43,395 bases of DNA from a virus: the IMG/VR virus record IMGVR_UViG_3300032309_003163, positions 1 to 43,395 of that record; one strand, written 5' to 3'. The position numbers and the translations under genes are program-made. Shown here one piece after another: positions 14,549-22,007 of the stretch (position 1 is the first letter of the stretch; every line of letters begins with the position of its first letter). The notes below the pieces were generated by a model, which saw nothing but the letters and a program-made list of their open reading frames with translations, was not told the DNA's origin and searched no databases.

Positions 14549-14633
14549 GGAGAGTTGCCTGAGTGGTTAAAGGAGCAGTTTGCTAAACTGTGGTCGAGTG
14601 ATTGGCCCATTGGTTCGAATCCAATACTCTCCG
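14549..14633 (+). tRNA. tRNA-Ser (GCT)
   Basis: Class II tRNA. Anticodon loop TTGCTAA gives GCT. Acceptor GGAGAGT / ACTCTCC, discriminator G. It is the last tRNA of the cluster. Confidence 0.94.
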
Positions 14634-14664
14634 CAAACAAAATGTTAAAAAAATATACGGAAAC

Positions 14665-14697
14665 TTGACGAATCCATAAGATTAAAGTATATTTATA
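14665..14697 (+). promoter_or_regulatory. Promoter region of the small lipoprotein, with TATTTATA octamer
   Basis: The octamer TATTTATA lies at 14690-14697, 43 bases before the ATG at 14741. A TTG 20 bases before TATATTTA (14665-14667 to 14688-14695) also makes a near match to the host-type promoter, so the class is ambiguous. Confidence 0.45.
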
Positions 14698-14740
14698 GTT
14701 CATAAGTTAATAAAAAACATAACCAAAAAAACAAAAAAAA

Positions 14741-14917
14741 ATGAAAAAAGTATTAGCAATTTTCGCAATCTTAGCGTTAGCATCTTGCGGTAACGGAAAA
14801 TCAACTGAAGTAACCTCTGACTCAACTGCAGTAGCAGTAGATTCAGTTCTTGTAGATTCAGCAGCCGTGTCTGTAGATTCTGTAAAGGCTGAAGTACCTG
14901 CAGTAGAAGTAAAATAA
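14741..14917 (+). CDS. Small lipoprotein (58 residues)
   Basis: The frame encodes a compact lipoprotein signal (MKKVLAIFAILALASC, lipobox LASC, lipidated Cys16) followed by a low-complexity Ser/Val/Asp/Ala tail with repeated VDS units. Its leader is A-rich, as expected of Bacteroidota translation starts, and it has a promoter-like region upstream and a terminator downstream. It resembles the small lipoproteins of flavobacteria. Possible role: envelope modification or superinfection immunity, which is inference. Confidence 0.8.
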   Translation: MKKVLAIFAILALASCGNGKSTEVTSDSTAVAVDSVLVDSAAVSVDSVKAEVPAVEVK

Positions 14918-14934
14918 TTATATTTCTATTCAAA

Positions 14935-14966
14935 AAACAAAACCCACCTTTCGGTGGGTTTTTTGT
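14935..14966. terminator. Bidirectional terminator
   Basis: An 8-bp core stem AACCCACC / GGTGGGTT with loop TTTC is flanked by A-run and T-run, ending the small lipoprotein gene and the convergent M23 gene. Confidence 0.88.
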
Positions 14967-16918
14967 TATAATAACTTTTTAATTTTTTCTATATTTTCGT
15001 TGACTTTTTTTCTTTTGAATGGGTCTTTCAAAAAGTTCAATACCCATGGGTCTACAGGTTGTTTGTCTGCAACACCACCAAATCTTTTCTCAGTCCTATT
15101 TCCTTCTTTGTCAAATTTATCTTGAAATAATTTTGATGGTGCTCCAAGAATCGCTGCCATCAGTGGGTCAAAATATTCAGGTTCAGTACTCTGTTTCTTT
15201 TTTTCAACATCTAACTCTTTTTCTTTTTCTTTTTTATCTATTTTCAAATCTTTGTCAGGGATGTTAATTCTATTCCATCTACTATCATACATCAACACCT
15301 CAACATCAGTGTCAGTGTTTCCTAAAACATCTCCAACACTGATAAATTGGTTGTTACTTACTCTTGGGTTTGATATCCCACAGAACTGTAGATAAATTGT
15401 TCCATTGTCATTATTTTCTATAGTAACTTGATTGTTACAACTCGAAAAATATTTTGTATTATTTATTTTTCCTGAAATTGGTGCCTTAATCTTAGAATTA
15501 TCGTCTTTCGGTATGATTACTCTGCCGTATCTGTTGGAAATATTTTTACCAAAATTTCTTTGTTCAAAAAGTCCTGTGACACTTTTAATATCACCAACGA
15601 CTTCCGCATATTTTGGACCAGAAGTTTTAGTAGATTGACTCGAGGTTGCAAATTTATATGCGTCTTCTGATGCACTTGATGAAGTATTGGTATCATCACT
15701 AGACGGACTACTACCAATTTCACTACCACTAATTTTTTGACCTTTAGCACATTTTATGGTACCATCATCATTTAAAAATTGTCTTATATTTCCACTTTCT
15801 ACTCCAATATGAACATGGTCATAACTACTATCTGGAAAGTCCATTATATAACCTAAAAACTGTCCACACTGTATTTTAGAACCCTTGGTTACAGGAGAAC
15901 CTTCTAAGTGAGTATAATATATACTTGGAAGTCCATTGTCACTCTTAACGGTAAAACTTTGTCCATATAGTTTTTTACCTTGTGTTTTTGTAACACTTTT
16001 TCCGTAATCAGAAAAGGTTTGAGCAACACCATCAGCCAACGCATATACAGGAGCTCCTACATTTGCTTTGATGTCCCAAGCATTACTACTTTGCCAACCA
16101 GATTGTCCAGCGTGTGCACCATCACTTGGTATTTTAACATTTTCACCACCAAACAATTCGTCACTGGCGGATGACACTTCATCCAAACGTGATGTTTCAA
16201 GTATGGATTTGTACAATTCTAATATTTTTTCAATATTCTTATCTTTATTCATTTTTGGAATATTTTTCAATTCGTTGAGGCCTTGGGAGCTTTTAACATC
16301 TCCAACCACTGACGCATATTGTGGAGTATTTTGGGTTTTATTTGATTGACCAGAACTAGCGTAATTATAAGCATCTTCAGATGCTCCTGATGTTGAACCT
16401 GAGGTTGTACCTGATGTTGTCGATGTAGGAACGGGTCCTGTTAAGTTAATACCCTCTTTATCTATATAATCCATTGGATTGACCAATTGACCATTTTTTC
16501 TCAAAGTAAAATGAAGGTGTCTGCCGTCACTTCTACCACGGCCAACATCACCAGCTCCTCCACCACTGATACCTATTACATCACCCTGAGCAACTCTTTG
16601 ACCTGGCTGTACACTAATCTTTTGCATGTGACAATATCCTGTTTTGAATCCGTCAGCATGATTAATTGTGATTGTTCCTCCACAATCATCATTTTTGATT
16701 GCAGCAATTTCAACAACCCCATCTGCGGGAGATTTTACATTAGCAGCATTTGCCGCCAAATCTACACCAGTATGTTGCCTACCCCATCTCGGACCAAAAG
16801 GTGAATTGACCGATGTGTTGTCTACTGGAGATTCAAAAGCCGCCTCATTAACCAATGATTTGTTTTCATTTAGAATGTTATCGAACGACTCGAGTATTTT
16901 TTTTATATCAGACCTCAT
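14966..16918 (-). CDS. Protein with three M23/lysostaphin-fold domains (tail-type lysin candidate)
   Basis: The 650-residue product has an N-terminal M23 endopeptidase domain (about 36-148) with intact zinc ligands His49/Asp53 (HTGVD) and HxH 134/136, plus His97. A second M23-like domain (about 262-375) keeps Asp282 and HxH 368/370, but the first ligand His is replaced in SSNAWD, so it is probably inactive. A third (about 460-545) keeps only the fold-like beta pattern. Similar linkers with SEDAY and VVGD(V/I)KS occur after domains one and two. M23 enzymes cut peptidoglycan cross-bridges. The N-terminal MRSDIKKILESFDNILNEN resembles leaders of other virion proteins here, suggesting a virion-borne lysin. 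A TATTTATA octamer sits 6 bases before the start. Confidence 0.9.
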   Translation of the reverse strand: MRSDIKKILESFDNILNENKSLVNEAAFESPVDNTSVNSPFGPRWGRQHTGVDLAANAANVKSPADGVVEIAAIKNDDCGGTITINHADGFKTGYCHMQKISVQPGQRVAQGDVIGISGGGAGDVGRGRSDGRHLHFTLRKNGQLVNPMDYIDKEGINLTGPVPTSTTSGTTSGSTSGASEDAYNYASSGQSNKTQNTPQYASVVGDVKSSQGLNELKNIPKMNKDKNIEKILELYKSILETSRLDEVSSASDELFGGENVKIPSDGAHAGQSGWQSSNAWDIKANVGAPVYALADGVAQTFSDYGKSVTKTQGKKLYGQSFTVKSDNGLPSIYYTHLEGSPVTKGSKIQCGQFLGYIMDFPDSSYDHVHIGVESGNIRQFLNDDGTIKCAKGQKISGSEIGSSPSSDDTNTSSSASEDAYKFATSSQSTKTSGPKYAEVVGDIKSVTGLFEQRNFGKNISNRYGRVIIPKDDNSKIKAPISGKINNTKYFSSCNNQVTIENNDNGTIYLQFCGISNPRVSNNQFISVGDVLGNTDTDVEVLMYDSRWNRINIPDKDLKIDKKEKEKELDVEKKKQSTEPEYFDPLMAAILGAPSKLFQDKFDKEGNRTEKRFGGVADKQPVDPWVLNFLKDPFKRKKVNENIEKIKKLL

Positions 16919-16924
16919 GTAACA

Positions 16925-16932
16925 TATAAATA
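16925..16932 (-). promoter_or_regulatory. TATTTATA late-promoter-like octamer
   Basis: Lies 6 bases before the start codon of the M23 protein, in gene orientation. Confidence 0.5.
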
Positions 16933-16944
16933 CCTTGATATGAA

Positions 16945-16972
16945 ATAAAAAAAACCGACTTGTAGTCGGTTT
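16945..16972 (-). terminator. Terminator of the pspC-HAD-DUF2061 operon
   Basis: A 9-bp stem AAACCGACT / AGTCGGTTT with a 3-base loop is followed on the minus strand by a T-rich run. It overlaps the stop of the DUF2061 gene. Confidence 0.8.
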
Positions 16973-17285
16973 ATTTGGTGTAGGTTAATCTTTTAATTTT
17001 TGGTTCTTCAGATTTCGATTCTACAATTTTTGGTGTAATCTCTTCCTGTTTTGGTTTTCTAGTTTGTTTGACCTCGACTAAACCAAATTTCATATATCTA
17101 TACCAGAATCTTTCGTGTAGATAATATAGTGCGGGTTTAATCAATAATTCAGCCACACCAAAAGCGGCACCAATTTTAATGCTTCCTGTTGCGAACCACA
17201 TAATAAAAAATCCAAGTAATGTACTTATGATTCTATAACTTATGGTCTTGCCTAAATGTCGTTTAGCGGATACTTTATAACTCAT
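16971..17285 (-). CDS. DUF2061-family membrane protein
   Basis: The 104-residue product has the DUF2061 pattern: SAKRHLGKTISYRIISTLLGF, then WFATGSIKIGAAFGVAEL and YYLHERFWYR. Two membrane segments lie between about residues 15 and 55. A charged tail (KPKQEEITPKIVES) extends beyond the usual domain. DUF2061 proteins are small bacterial membrane proteins of unknown function. It overlaps the HAD gene upstream by 11 bases. Confidence 0.88.
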   Translation of the reverse strand: MSYKVSAKRHLGKTISYRIISTLLGFFIMWFATGSIKIGAAFGVAELLIKPALYYLHERFWYRYMKFGLVEVKQTRKPKQEEITPKIVESKSEEPKIKRLTYTK

Positions 17286-17664
17286 ATGATTTAATGTCGG
17301 GGATACCTCCTATTGGTTCGAATCCACCATCTCTAACAAAGTTTATTCCAACGGCTCGTTGAATTGGGTTTTCAGGGTCCATATCGTTTAAAACTACTCT
17401 TGTACCTCTCCCACAATCCATAACAATCTGATGGTATTTTACACCTAATTTTTCAAGTTCTTGTTTTGTCATCAACTCATAACTTGAAGGCCGTGCTGTA
17501 GTAATAATTATCACCGAACCTGAATTATAATGCTCATTTACATAATCAATTACATCTTGGATAGGTGTTAACACAGCTGTGGATAATTCATTGAATTTAC
17601 GGTACTTTACTATTGTACCATCTATATCCACGAATAATGTCGGATTTTTTATTATTTTGCTCAT
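17275..17664 (-). CDS. HAD-superfamily phosphatase-like protein
   Basis: The 129-residue product contains HAD motif I (FVDIDGTIV, Asp13 and Asp15), motif II in ITTARPSS and an acidic motif near LNDMDPENP. The size fits a small cap-less HAD phosphatase such as those found in many T4-like phages. HAD enzymes form an aspartyl-phosphate intermediate on the first Asp. The substrate is unknown. The gene overlaps both its neighbours by a few bases, indicating tight co-translation with PspC and DUF2061 proteins. Confidence 0.85.
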   Translation of the reverse strand: MSKIIKNPTLFVDIDGTIVKYRKFNELSTAVLTPIQDVIDYVNEHYNSGSVIIITTARPSSYELMTKQELEKLGVKYHQIVMDCGRGTRVVLNDMDPENPIQRAVGINFVRDGGFEPIGGIPDIKSYEL

Positions 17665-17849
17665 GGTATCAATTTATCTTTAGGTATACAAATCCAAAGT
17701 ATGAAATAGGTTAAAATGGTGGGTAAAGGTAAAAAAATACCGATTAAAAAAAGTACTCGAACAATCGTTTCGTCTATGTTCAAATAATCTGCGATTCCAC
17801 CACAAACTCCTGCGATTTCACCATGTTCACGTCTTAATAATTTTTTCAT
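17661..17849 (-). CDS. PspC-domain protein
   Basis: The 62-residue product is a single PspC domain: KKLLRREHGEIAGVCGGIA, then DYLNIDETIVRVLFLI and a hydrophobic helix ending in WICIPKD. In bacteria PspC-domain proteins take part in envelope stress responses at the inner membrane. In a phage it could stabilise the membrane during infection; this is inference. It lies just after a structured RNA with a T-run (17871-17953), so its expression may depend on read-through. Confidence 0.9.
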   Translation of the reverse strand: MKKLLRREHGEIAGVCGGIADYLNIDETIVRVLFLIGIFLPLPTILTYFILWICIPKDKLIP

Positions 17850-17861
17850 AAAAATTTTTTT

Positions 17862-17953
17862 AAAAAAAAAGATGGTCAGAGGTCGGTGGAAATATTAATC
17901 CTTGGGGCTAGCACCCGTTCACTGCTGCAGACAGTTACACCAACATGACCATC
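17862..17953 (-). ncRNA. Structured RNA ending in a T-run upstream of pspC
   Basis: On the minus strand GATGGTCA / TGACCATC (8 bp; 17946-17953 with 17871-17878) encloses GTTGGTG / CACCGAC (7 bp; 17938-17944 with 17882-17888, one G-T pair), ACTG / CAGT and GGG / CCC hairpins. It is followed at once by nine T. It can act as a terminator for the small gene at 17959-18054 or as a leader controlling the pspC operon. The interior is too elaborate for a simple terminator. No known riboswitch is recognised. Confidence 0.55.
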
Positions 17954-17958
17954 ACACG

Positions 17959-18054
17959 TTAAAATGTGCAATTGTCACCAAAATTATCCCACTCATCTTG
18001 AGAATCCTGAGCCCCGTTTGGGTCGAGTTCTACCTCTAAATTTGAAGATGACAT
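17959..18054 (-). CDS. 31-residue acidic orphan protein
   Basis: A 31-codon frame begins MSSSNLEVELDPNGAQDSQ and is strongly acidic with one Cys near the end. It has an exact host-type promoter 28 bases upstream and a structured, T-run-ended RNA directly after its stop. It may be a true small protein or a leader peptide for the pspC operon. Confidence 0.55.
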   Translation of the reverse strand: MSSSNLEVELDPNGAQDSQDEWDNFGDNCTF

Positions 18055-18081
18055 ACACTTAACGATTTAACTTCTTTAATA

Positions 18082-18112
18082 CAAATATAGTATAATTTTA
18101 AGTATTATCAAA
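18082..18112 (-). promoter_or_regulatory. Bacteroidota-type promoter of the small acidic gene and pspC operon
   Basis: On the minus strand TTTG (18109-18112), exactly 19 bases, TATATTTG (18082-18089): an exact consensus match. The -33 box lies in the end of the upstream gene. Confidence 0.85.
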
Positions 18113-18289
18113 ATTGTTTTTGTTCATTTCTTTGATTGAAATTTCATTATGTTTCCATGATTTCCATTTCTCAAAATCTTTCAATTCTTCTAAAGTTTTT
18201 TCATGTACGAGTACGAATCCTTCAGGTGCGACGCCATCGAATTTTCTTACGCCACCTTCTTTTTCTAATATTTCATTTATATTAATCAT
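18098..18289 (-). CDS. Small protein of unknown function
   Basis: The 63-residue product begins ININEILEKEGGVRKFDG and has a charged helical C-terminal half with KWKSWKHNE. Its start overlaps the end of the upstream HAD gene by 8 bases, so the two are coupled. No family recognised. Confidence 0.65.
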   Translation of the reverse strand: MININEILEKEGGVRKFDGVAPEGFVLVHEKTLEELKDFEKWKSWKHNEISIKEMNKNNFDNT

Positions 18290-18869
18290 TATTCAAAAAA
18301 TTTATAATTTTTTCTTTTATTCCAGACTGTTTGATTCCTTCGATACTTTTTGGTGTCAGAACAAAATTTCTTAGTCCCCATTCCATTACTATTTCCCCCC
18401 AACTATCGTGTGTTTGGGGTATACCCATATTGAGGTCATCTATCGCAACCCAATGTGTAATTTGTGAGTTATCTTTAAGATATTGTTTAATTTCCAATGA
18501 ACGAGTTTGTTCTAAATCCCATTGACGTGACCATATAAAGTTTTGAGGTACATCACACTCACTTAAATTTTTAGTGAATGATATGGGTTTCTTTTTGATT
18601 CCTTGTGACTCATAATATTCACCCATCTCCTCTACACTTGCCCATTTTTTCCAATCAGATGAGACAACAATTTCAGCGTTAGTTTCTTCTAATATTTCAT
18701 TTAATACATCAATCGCCTTTTTATTGAAATTATCAAATCTCGCTTCTACAGGTAATGATTCAATTGATTGGGATAGCTTCCTACCCATTTTTCTTTGCTT
18801 TTTATGTCTACCACCCCACTCGGTTGATAAACATATCACACCATCGTGGTCTAAAAATATTACTTTCAT
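18282..18869 (-). CDS. HAD-fold protein (HAD_SAK-like)
   Basis: The 195-residue product has motif I FLDHDGVI (Asp7, Asp9), IVVSSDWKKW as motif II, and AIDDLN near residue 146 as motif IV. The final VLTPKSIEG matches the pattern seen in HAD domains of Swiss-army-knife RNA-repair proteins (HAD_SAK). That family link suggests phosphate removal from nucleic-acid ends, which is not proven here. A TTTT-N19-TATCTTTA sequence just upstream is a weak promoter candidate. Confidence 0.82.
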   Translation of the reverse strand: MKVIFLDHDGVICLSTEWGGRHKKQRKMGRKLSQSIESLPVEARFDNFNKKAIDVLNEILEETNAEIVVSSDWKKWASVEEMGEYYESQGIKKKPISFTKNLSECDVPQNFIWSRQWDLEQTRSLEIKQYLKDNSQITHWVAIDDLNMGIPQTHDSWGEIVMEWGLRNFVLTPKSIEGIKQSGIKEKIINFLNND

Positions 18870-18920
18870 ATTGTAAAGATACTCAATCTATCTGAAAAAA
18901 AAAATGAGTCGTACGATATT

Positions 18921-20414
18921 TTAAAGAGCCTTGAGTTGTCCTGTTTTGAATGCCTCAAAATTTGGACCTTTCACTAAAAAATAATCTTTACCTATTTTCC
19001 TATAACCTAAGATTCCTGCTAATTTTGCTGATGCAAAGAATGATGAAAATTGTCCTCTAAATCGAGAAGATAGTTCATAATTATCCCCTGAACGAGAGTA
19101 TAATTTTTTACCATCAACAACTTTTGTTTTAAGTTTACCAAGAGATTCTAAAAAATCTAATTTTGTTCCTATAGTACCAGCATCTAAGTAGTCGACCAAC
19201 TTTTTGATTAATCCTTTGTTTTTTCCAAAAGTATAACCGTAGTTAAATCTATCGGGTTTCCAAACTTGCGAGGTTCCCAAAAGTTGTTGGGCGAGTTTCG
19301 GATTATTTTTAACGTGGTCTAAAACCCAACTTACAATATGTCTTCTAACACTTTCAGCGGTCCATGCAGGTGTTGTAGATAATTCGTAAGTTGCATCAAT
19401 TCCTGAATTTTCAAGACCAAGGTCTTCGAAATAATCACCAGATACTTCATCGGTTCCTGCAAATCCTATACTAGCTGAGAATTTATTTTCTCCTTCAGAT
19501 TTGTATGTGATGTACATTTTATATTCATCAATTAATCTATTTTCTTCATCTGAAATTAATAATATAGATAAAATACCTTCTGAATGACCAAATCCTAAAT
19601 CAGGTATATTTTGAAAACCTCTAACATATACTGATAAGCTGAAATTTGTGTTCAAATACTTTCTATAATCCCTGTCGTTTTCTCCAACACTGTTAAAAGT
19701 TTCAGTTAAAAACCTATCGGCCATTGAGCCAGCAAATTGTTTATAATTGTTTTTGATTGTCTCAATCATTTCAGGAAATGCATATTCAAACACATCAATT
19801 TCCCTTTGACTCATTGGTGAATCTTGAGTATCCCAATATCTTTCTTGACCTCCATCATCAAAATGGATTGCAACCTTTGAATAGTTTTTATTTGTGGACT
19901 TGGCTTTGTTAATAATGAAATATAATCCTTGACGACCTGCGGTATATCTACCAAAATGTCCTGACCCTTTTGACGTTACACACCATTTTGTGTTGGCACC
20001 GTATTTACAAGAAGCTTCTTCAGTTTTTGGTTTTACTACAAGGAATTTGTCATCCTCATAAATTTTGTCTGCAGCATTTTCTAAATCTTTTTCTTTCTGT
20101 TTTATTCTAGCCCAACCGACAACCATTTTAAGTTCTTTCAGAGAATTATATTGGTTAATATCTTTTTTCGGAAACTGACTAGAAAACTTGTCGAAATCTT
20201 TGATTAATTCCACGACCTCTTCGATTTCATCTGCAGATGAATTCGGATTTATGTTTTTCAAAACAAAATCTGTGTATTTGTGATTGAAATCTTGTAAATC
20301 AGAAATACCTAAAACAAAATCTAAATTATCAGGAGAATCTTTAAATTTGTCTGTATATCTTTTCTTTAAATCTTCTTTTCTACCTTCCTTTAGTAGAATG
20401 GACATAAATTTCAT
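18921..20414 (-). CDS. Large conserved phage protein with YGANTKWC motif
   Basis: The 497-residue product starts KFMSILLKEGRKEDLKKRY, a leader typical of many structural or injected proteins of related myoviruses. The central region has SCKYGANTKWCVTSKGSGHF (about 135-154) and GLYFIINKA, a conserved Cys/Trp pattern that recurs in large phage proteins of unknown function. The rest is alpha/beta with no known domain. A TATTTATC octamer lies 3 bases before the start, placing it with late genes. A virion or injected role is likely but unproven. Confidence 0.8.
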   Translation of the reverse strand: MKFMSILLKEGRKEDLKKRYTDKFKDSPDNLDFVLGISDLQDFNHKYTDFVLKNINPNSSADEIEEVVELIKDFDKFSSQFPKKDINQYNSLKELKMVVGWARIKQKEKDLENAADKIYEDDKFLVVKPKTEEASCKYGANTKWCVTSKGSGHFGRYTAGRQGLYFIINKAKSTNKNYSKVAIHFDDGGQERYWDTQDSPMSQREIDVFEYAFPEMIETIKNNYKQFAGSMADRFLTETFNSVGENDRDYRKYLNTNFSLSVYVRGFQNIPDLGFGHSEGILSILLISDEENRLIDEYKMYITYKSEGENKFSASIGFAGTDEVSGDYFEDLGLENSGIDATYELSTTPAWTAESVRRHIVSWVLDHVKNNPKLAQQLLGTSQVWKPDRFNYGYTFGKNKGLIKKLVDYLDAGTIGTKLDFLESLGKLKTKVVDGKKLYSRSGDNYELSSRFRGQFSSFFASAKLAGILGYRKIGKDYFLVKGPNFEAFKTGQLKAL

Positions 20415-20417
20415 ATA

Positions 20418-20425
20418 GATAAATA
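20418..20425 (-). promoter_or_regulatory. TATTTATC late-promoter-like octamer
   Basis: Only 3 bases before the start codon of the 497-residue protein, in gene orientation. Confidence 0.45.
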
Positions 20426-20429
20426 CCCA

Positions 20430-20777
20430 TTACTTCCAAAACAACTGTATAAGTACGATTGAAAATGAAAGTGCGAGACACACTGCCGTTTTGGTTGTCA
20501 TATGTTCATTGAATAGGAATATAGACATAAATGTGAATACAACTATACCCAGAGCAAAACCAATTAATCTACTCGGCCAAATTTGACCTCCAAATCCATC
20601 TACATACATTCTTACTGCAACGATATATAGGTAACTGATTGGTACACTTGAAAGAAGGATAACCCACATATACTTTTCATACCATCCATATTTTATTGCT
20701 CCCTGTAATTGCATGAAGGACCCAATTTGTCCTAAAATCATTACAATAGTGGCTATTAATACTTTTGTTAAACTCAT
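20430..20777 (-). CDS. Small multi-pass membrane protein (EamA/SMR-like)
   Basis: The 115-residue product has four predicted membrane helices (about 5-25, 38-58, 72-90, 95-113) with short loops, and ends ALSFSIVLIQLFWK. Size and layout resemble half-length drug/metabolite-transporter (EamA/SMR-type) proteins. Similar small membrane proteins occur in other T4-like phages. Transport activity is not demonstrated by the sequence. Confidence 0.72.
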   Translation of the reverse strand: MSLTKVLIATIVMILGQIGSFMQLQGAIKYGWYEKYMWVILLSSVPISYLYIVAVRMYVDGFGGQIWPSRLIGFALGIVVFTFMSIFLFNEHMTTKTAVCLALSFSIVLIQLFWK

Positions 20778-20805
20778 GGTACAATTATAGTAAAAGATTT
20801 TAAAT

Positions 20806-20832
20806 AAAAAACCCTCACTGAAGAGTGAGGGT
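20806..20832 (-). terminator. Terminator after the DoxX-like gene
   Basis: A 9-bp stem ACCCTCACT / AGTGAGGGT with a 4-base loop is followed on the minus strand by TTTTTTATTT. Confidence 0.85.
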
Positions 20833-20852
20833 CATTTAGTTAAATAATTGGA

Positions 20853-21191
20853 TTAGAAAACTCTTAAAAAATGTCCAAGGAGTGCACCAATTCCAACTAA
20901 AATTGGAATGTACGTCTTAACACCACCCATCAAAGATAAATGAAGGACAGATGCTGCACTCATGAATGATACAATCAGAATAGCACCGAACAATGATGTA
21001 GATGGAATTAAAAGAAGTATTACTCCAATCAATTCACCAACACCTGTCAAAGTTCTGTATTTTTCTAATTTCATGTAGGAAAAGTTACCCACCATTTCTT
21101 GTGTTCCGATGATTTTTTCAGCCGCGCCCTTACCTAAAAAGAGTCCTGTGACTATGGATAAAATCCAACCAATAATTACTAAAATGCTCAT
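20853..21191 (-). CDS. DoxX-like membrane protein
   Basis: The 112-residue product has four hydrophobic helices and the DoxX-like pattern of a first helix with GLFLGKGAAEKI, the YRTLTGVGELIGVILLLIP segment, and a final helix GIGALLGHFLRVF. DoxX-like proteins are small membrane proteins with uncertain roles. It is transcribed alone, ending in its own terminator. Confidence 0.82.
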   Translation of the reverse strand: MSILVIIGWILSIVTGLFLGKGAAEKIIGTQEMVGNFSYMKLEKYRTLTGVGELIGVILLLIPSTSLFGAILIVSFMSAASVLHLSLMGGVKTYIPILVGIGALLGHFLRVF

Positions 21192-21297
21192 AATATGTAT
21201 TTTTGATTAAAAGTAAGTGATTTTGAATTAAAAGTCAAACAAAATGAAAATTACACCATTTAATAATATCTTAACAGAGTATGGTGGTTGGGTTTTC

Positions 21298-21305
21298 TAT
21301 TTATA
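21298..21305 (+). promoter_or_regulatory. TATTTATA late-promoter-like octamer
   Basis: Three bases before the chosen ATG at 21309, implying a leaderless or nearly leaderless transcript. Confidence 0.5.
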
Positions 21306-21308
21306 GGT

Positions 21309-22007
21309 ATGGTCAAAGATTTAGTAAGTGTGGTAATCCCCACAAAAAATGAAAGTGAACTTATTGGTATCACACTTGAACACTTGAACAAACAAAATAA
21401 TATAAATGGAACTAAAGTTATAATCTGTGATTGTTCTGATGATAATACTATTGAGATTGTTAATTCGGGAAAATACAAAAATTTAGATATTGTTATTACA
21501 GATGGAGGTCTTCCGAGTGTTGCAAGGAACAACGGAGCTTTGATGTGTGAAACTCCTTATGTTTTATTTTTAGATGCAGATATTTTTCTTGTTGAGAATA
21601 ACACCATAAATGATGTTATTAATTACGCGGTTAAAAATAAAATGCATTTGATAACATGTAGATTCAGATGTAGGGGTCAATACTCATTCATATTCCCAGT
21701 ATTTGAATTTTTCAGAGACGTTACAATTTGGAGTGCACCTTGTGCGATTGGTGGATTCATGTTATTTGATTTGTCCGAATTCAATAAAGTTGGCGGTTTT
21801 GATAATGAAGATAAGTTTGCTGAAGATTTTCATTTGAGTATGAAAATTTCCCCTAAAAAATTTAAAGTCCTACATAACAAAATATTCACCACAGATAGAC
21901 GTTTTAAAAAGAAAGGGTTAATCTACATGATTAAGATGGCTTTTCTTTCTTACGTTAATAAACGTAATCCTGACTTTTTCAAGAATGACCACAACTACTG
22001 GATATAA
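21309..22007 (+). CDS. Family 2 glycosyltransferase
   Basis: The 232-residue product has the GT-A fold signatures of family 2: VVIPTKNE (8-15), GLPSVARNNGA, and the metal-binding DAD at 89-91 in LFLDADIF, then IGGFMLFDLSEFNKVGGFD and EDFHLSMK near the active site. It transfers a sugar from a nucleotide donor; the acceptor is unknown. The ATG at 21309 follows the octamer and begins just before the conserved fold; an upstream in-frame start at 21288 is less likely. It overlaps the LpxH-like gene by 23 bases, so the pair is translationally coupled. Confidence 0.9.
   Translation: MVKDLVSVVIPTKNESELIGITLEHLNKQNNINGTKVIICDCSDDNTIEIVNSGKYKNLDIVITDGGLPSVARNNGALMCETPYVLFLDADIFLVENNTINDVINYAVKNKMHLITCRFRCRGQYSFIFPVFEFFRDVTIWSAPCAIGGFMLFDLSEFNKVGGFDNEDKFAEDFHLSMKISPKKFKVLHNKIFTTDRRFKKKGLIYMIKMAFLSYVNKRNPDFFKNDHNYWI

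Noticed and set aside
14700-14933. Leu-rich minus-strand frame opposite the small lipoprotein
   Set aside because: The plus strand holds a short frame with a clear lipobox, leader and terminator; the minus frame is its shadow.
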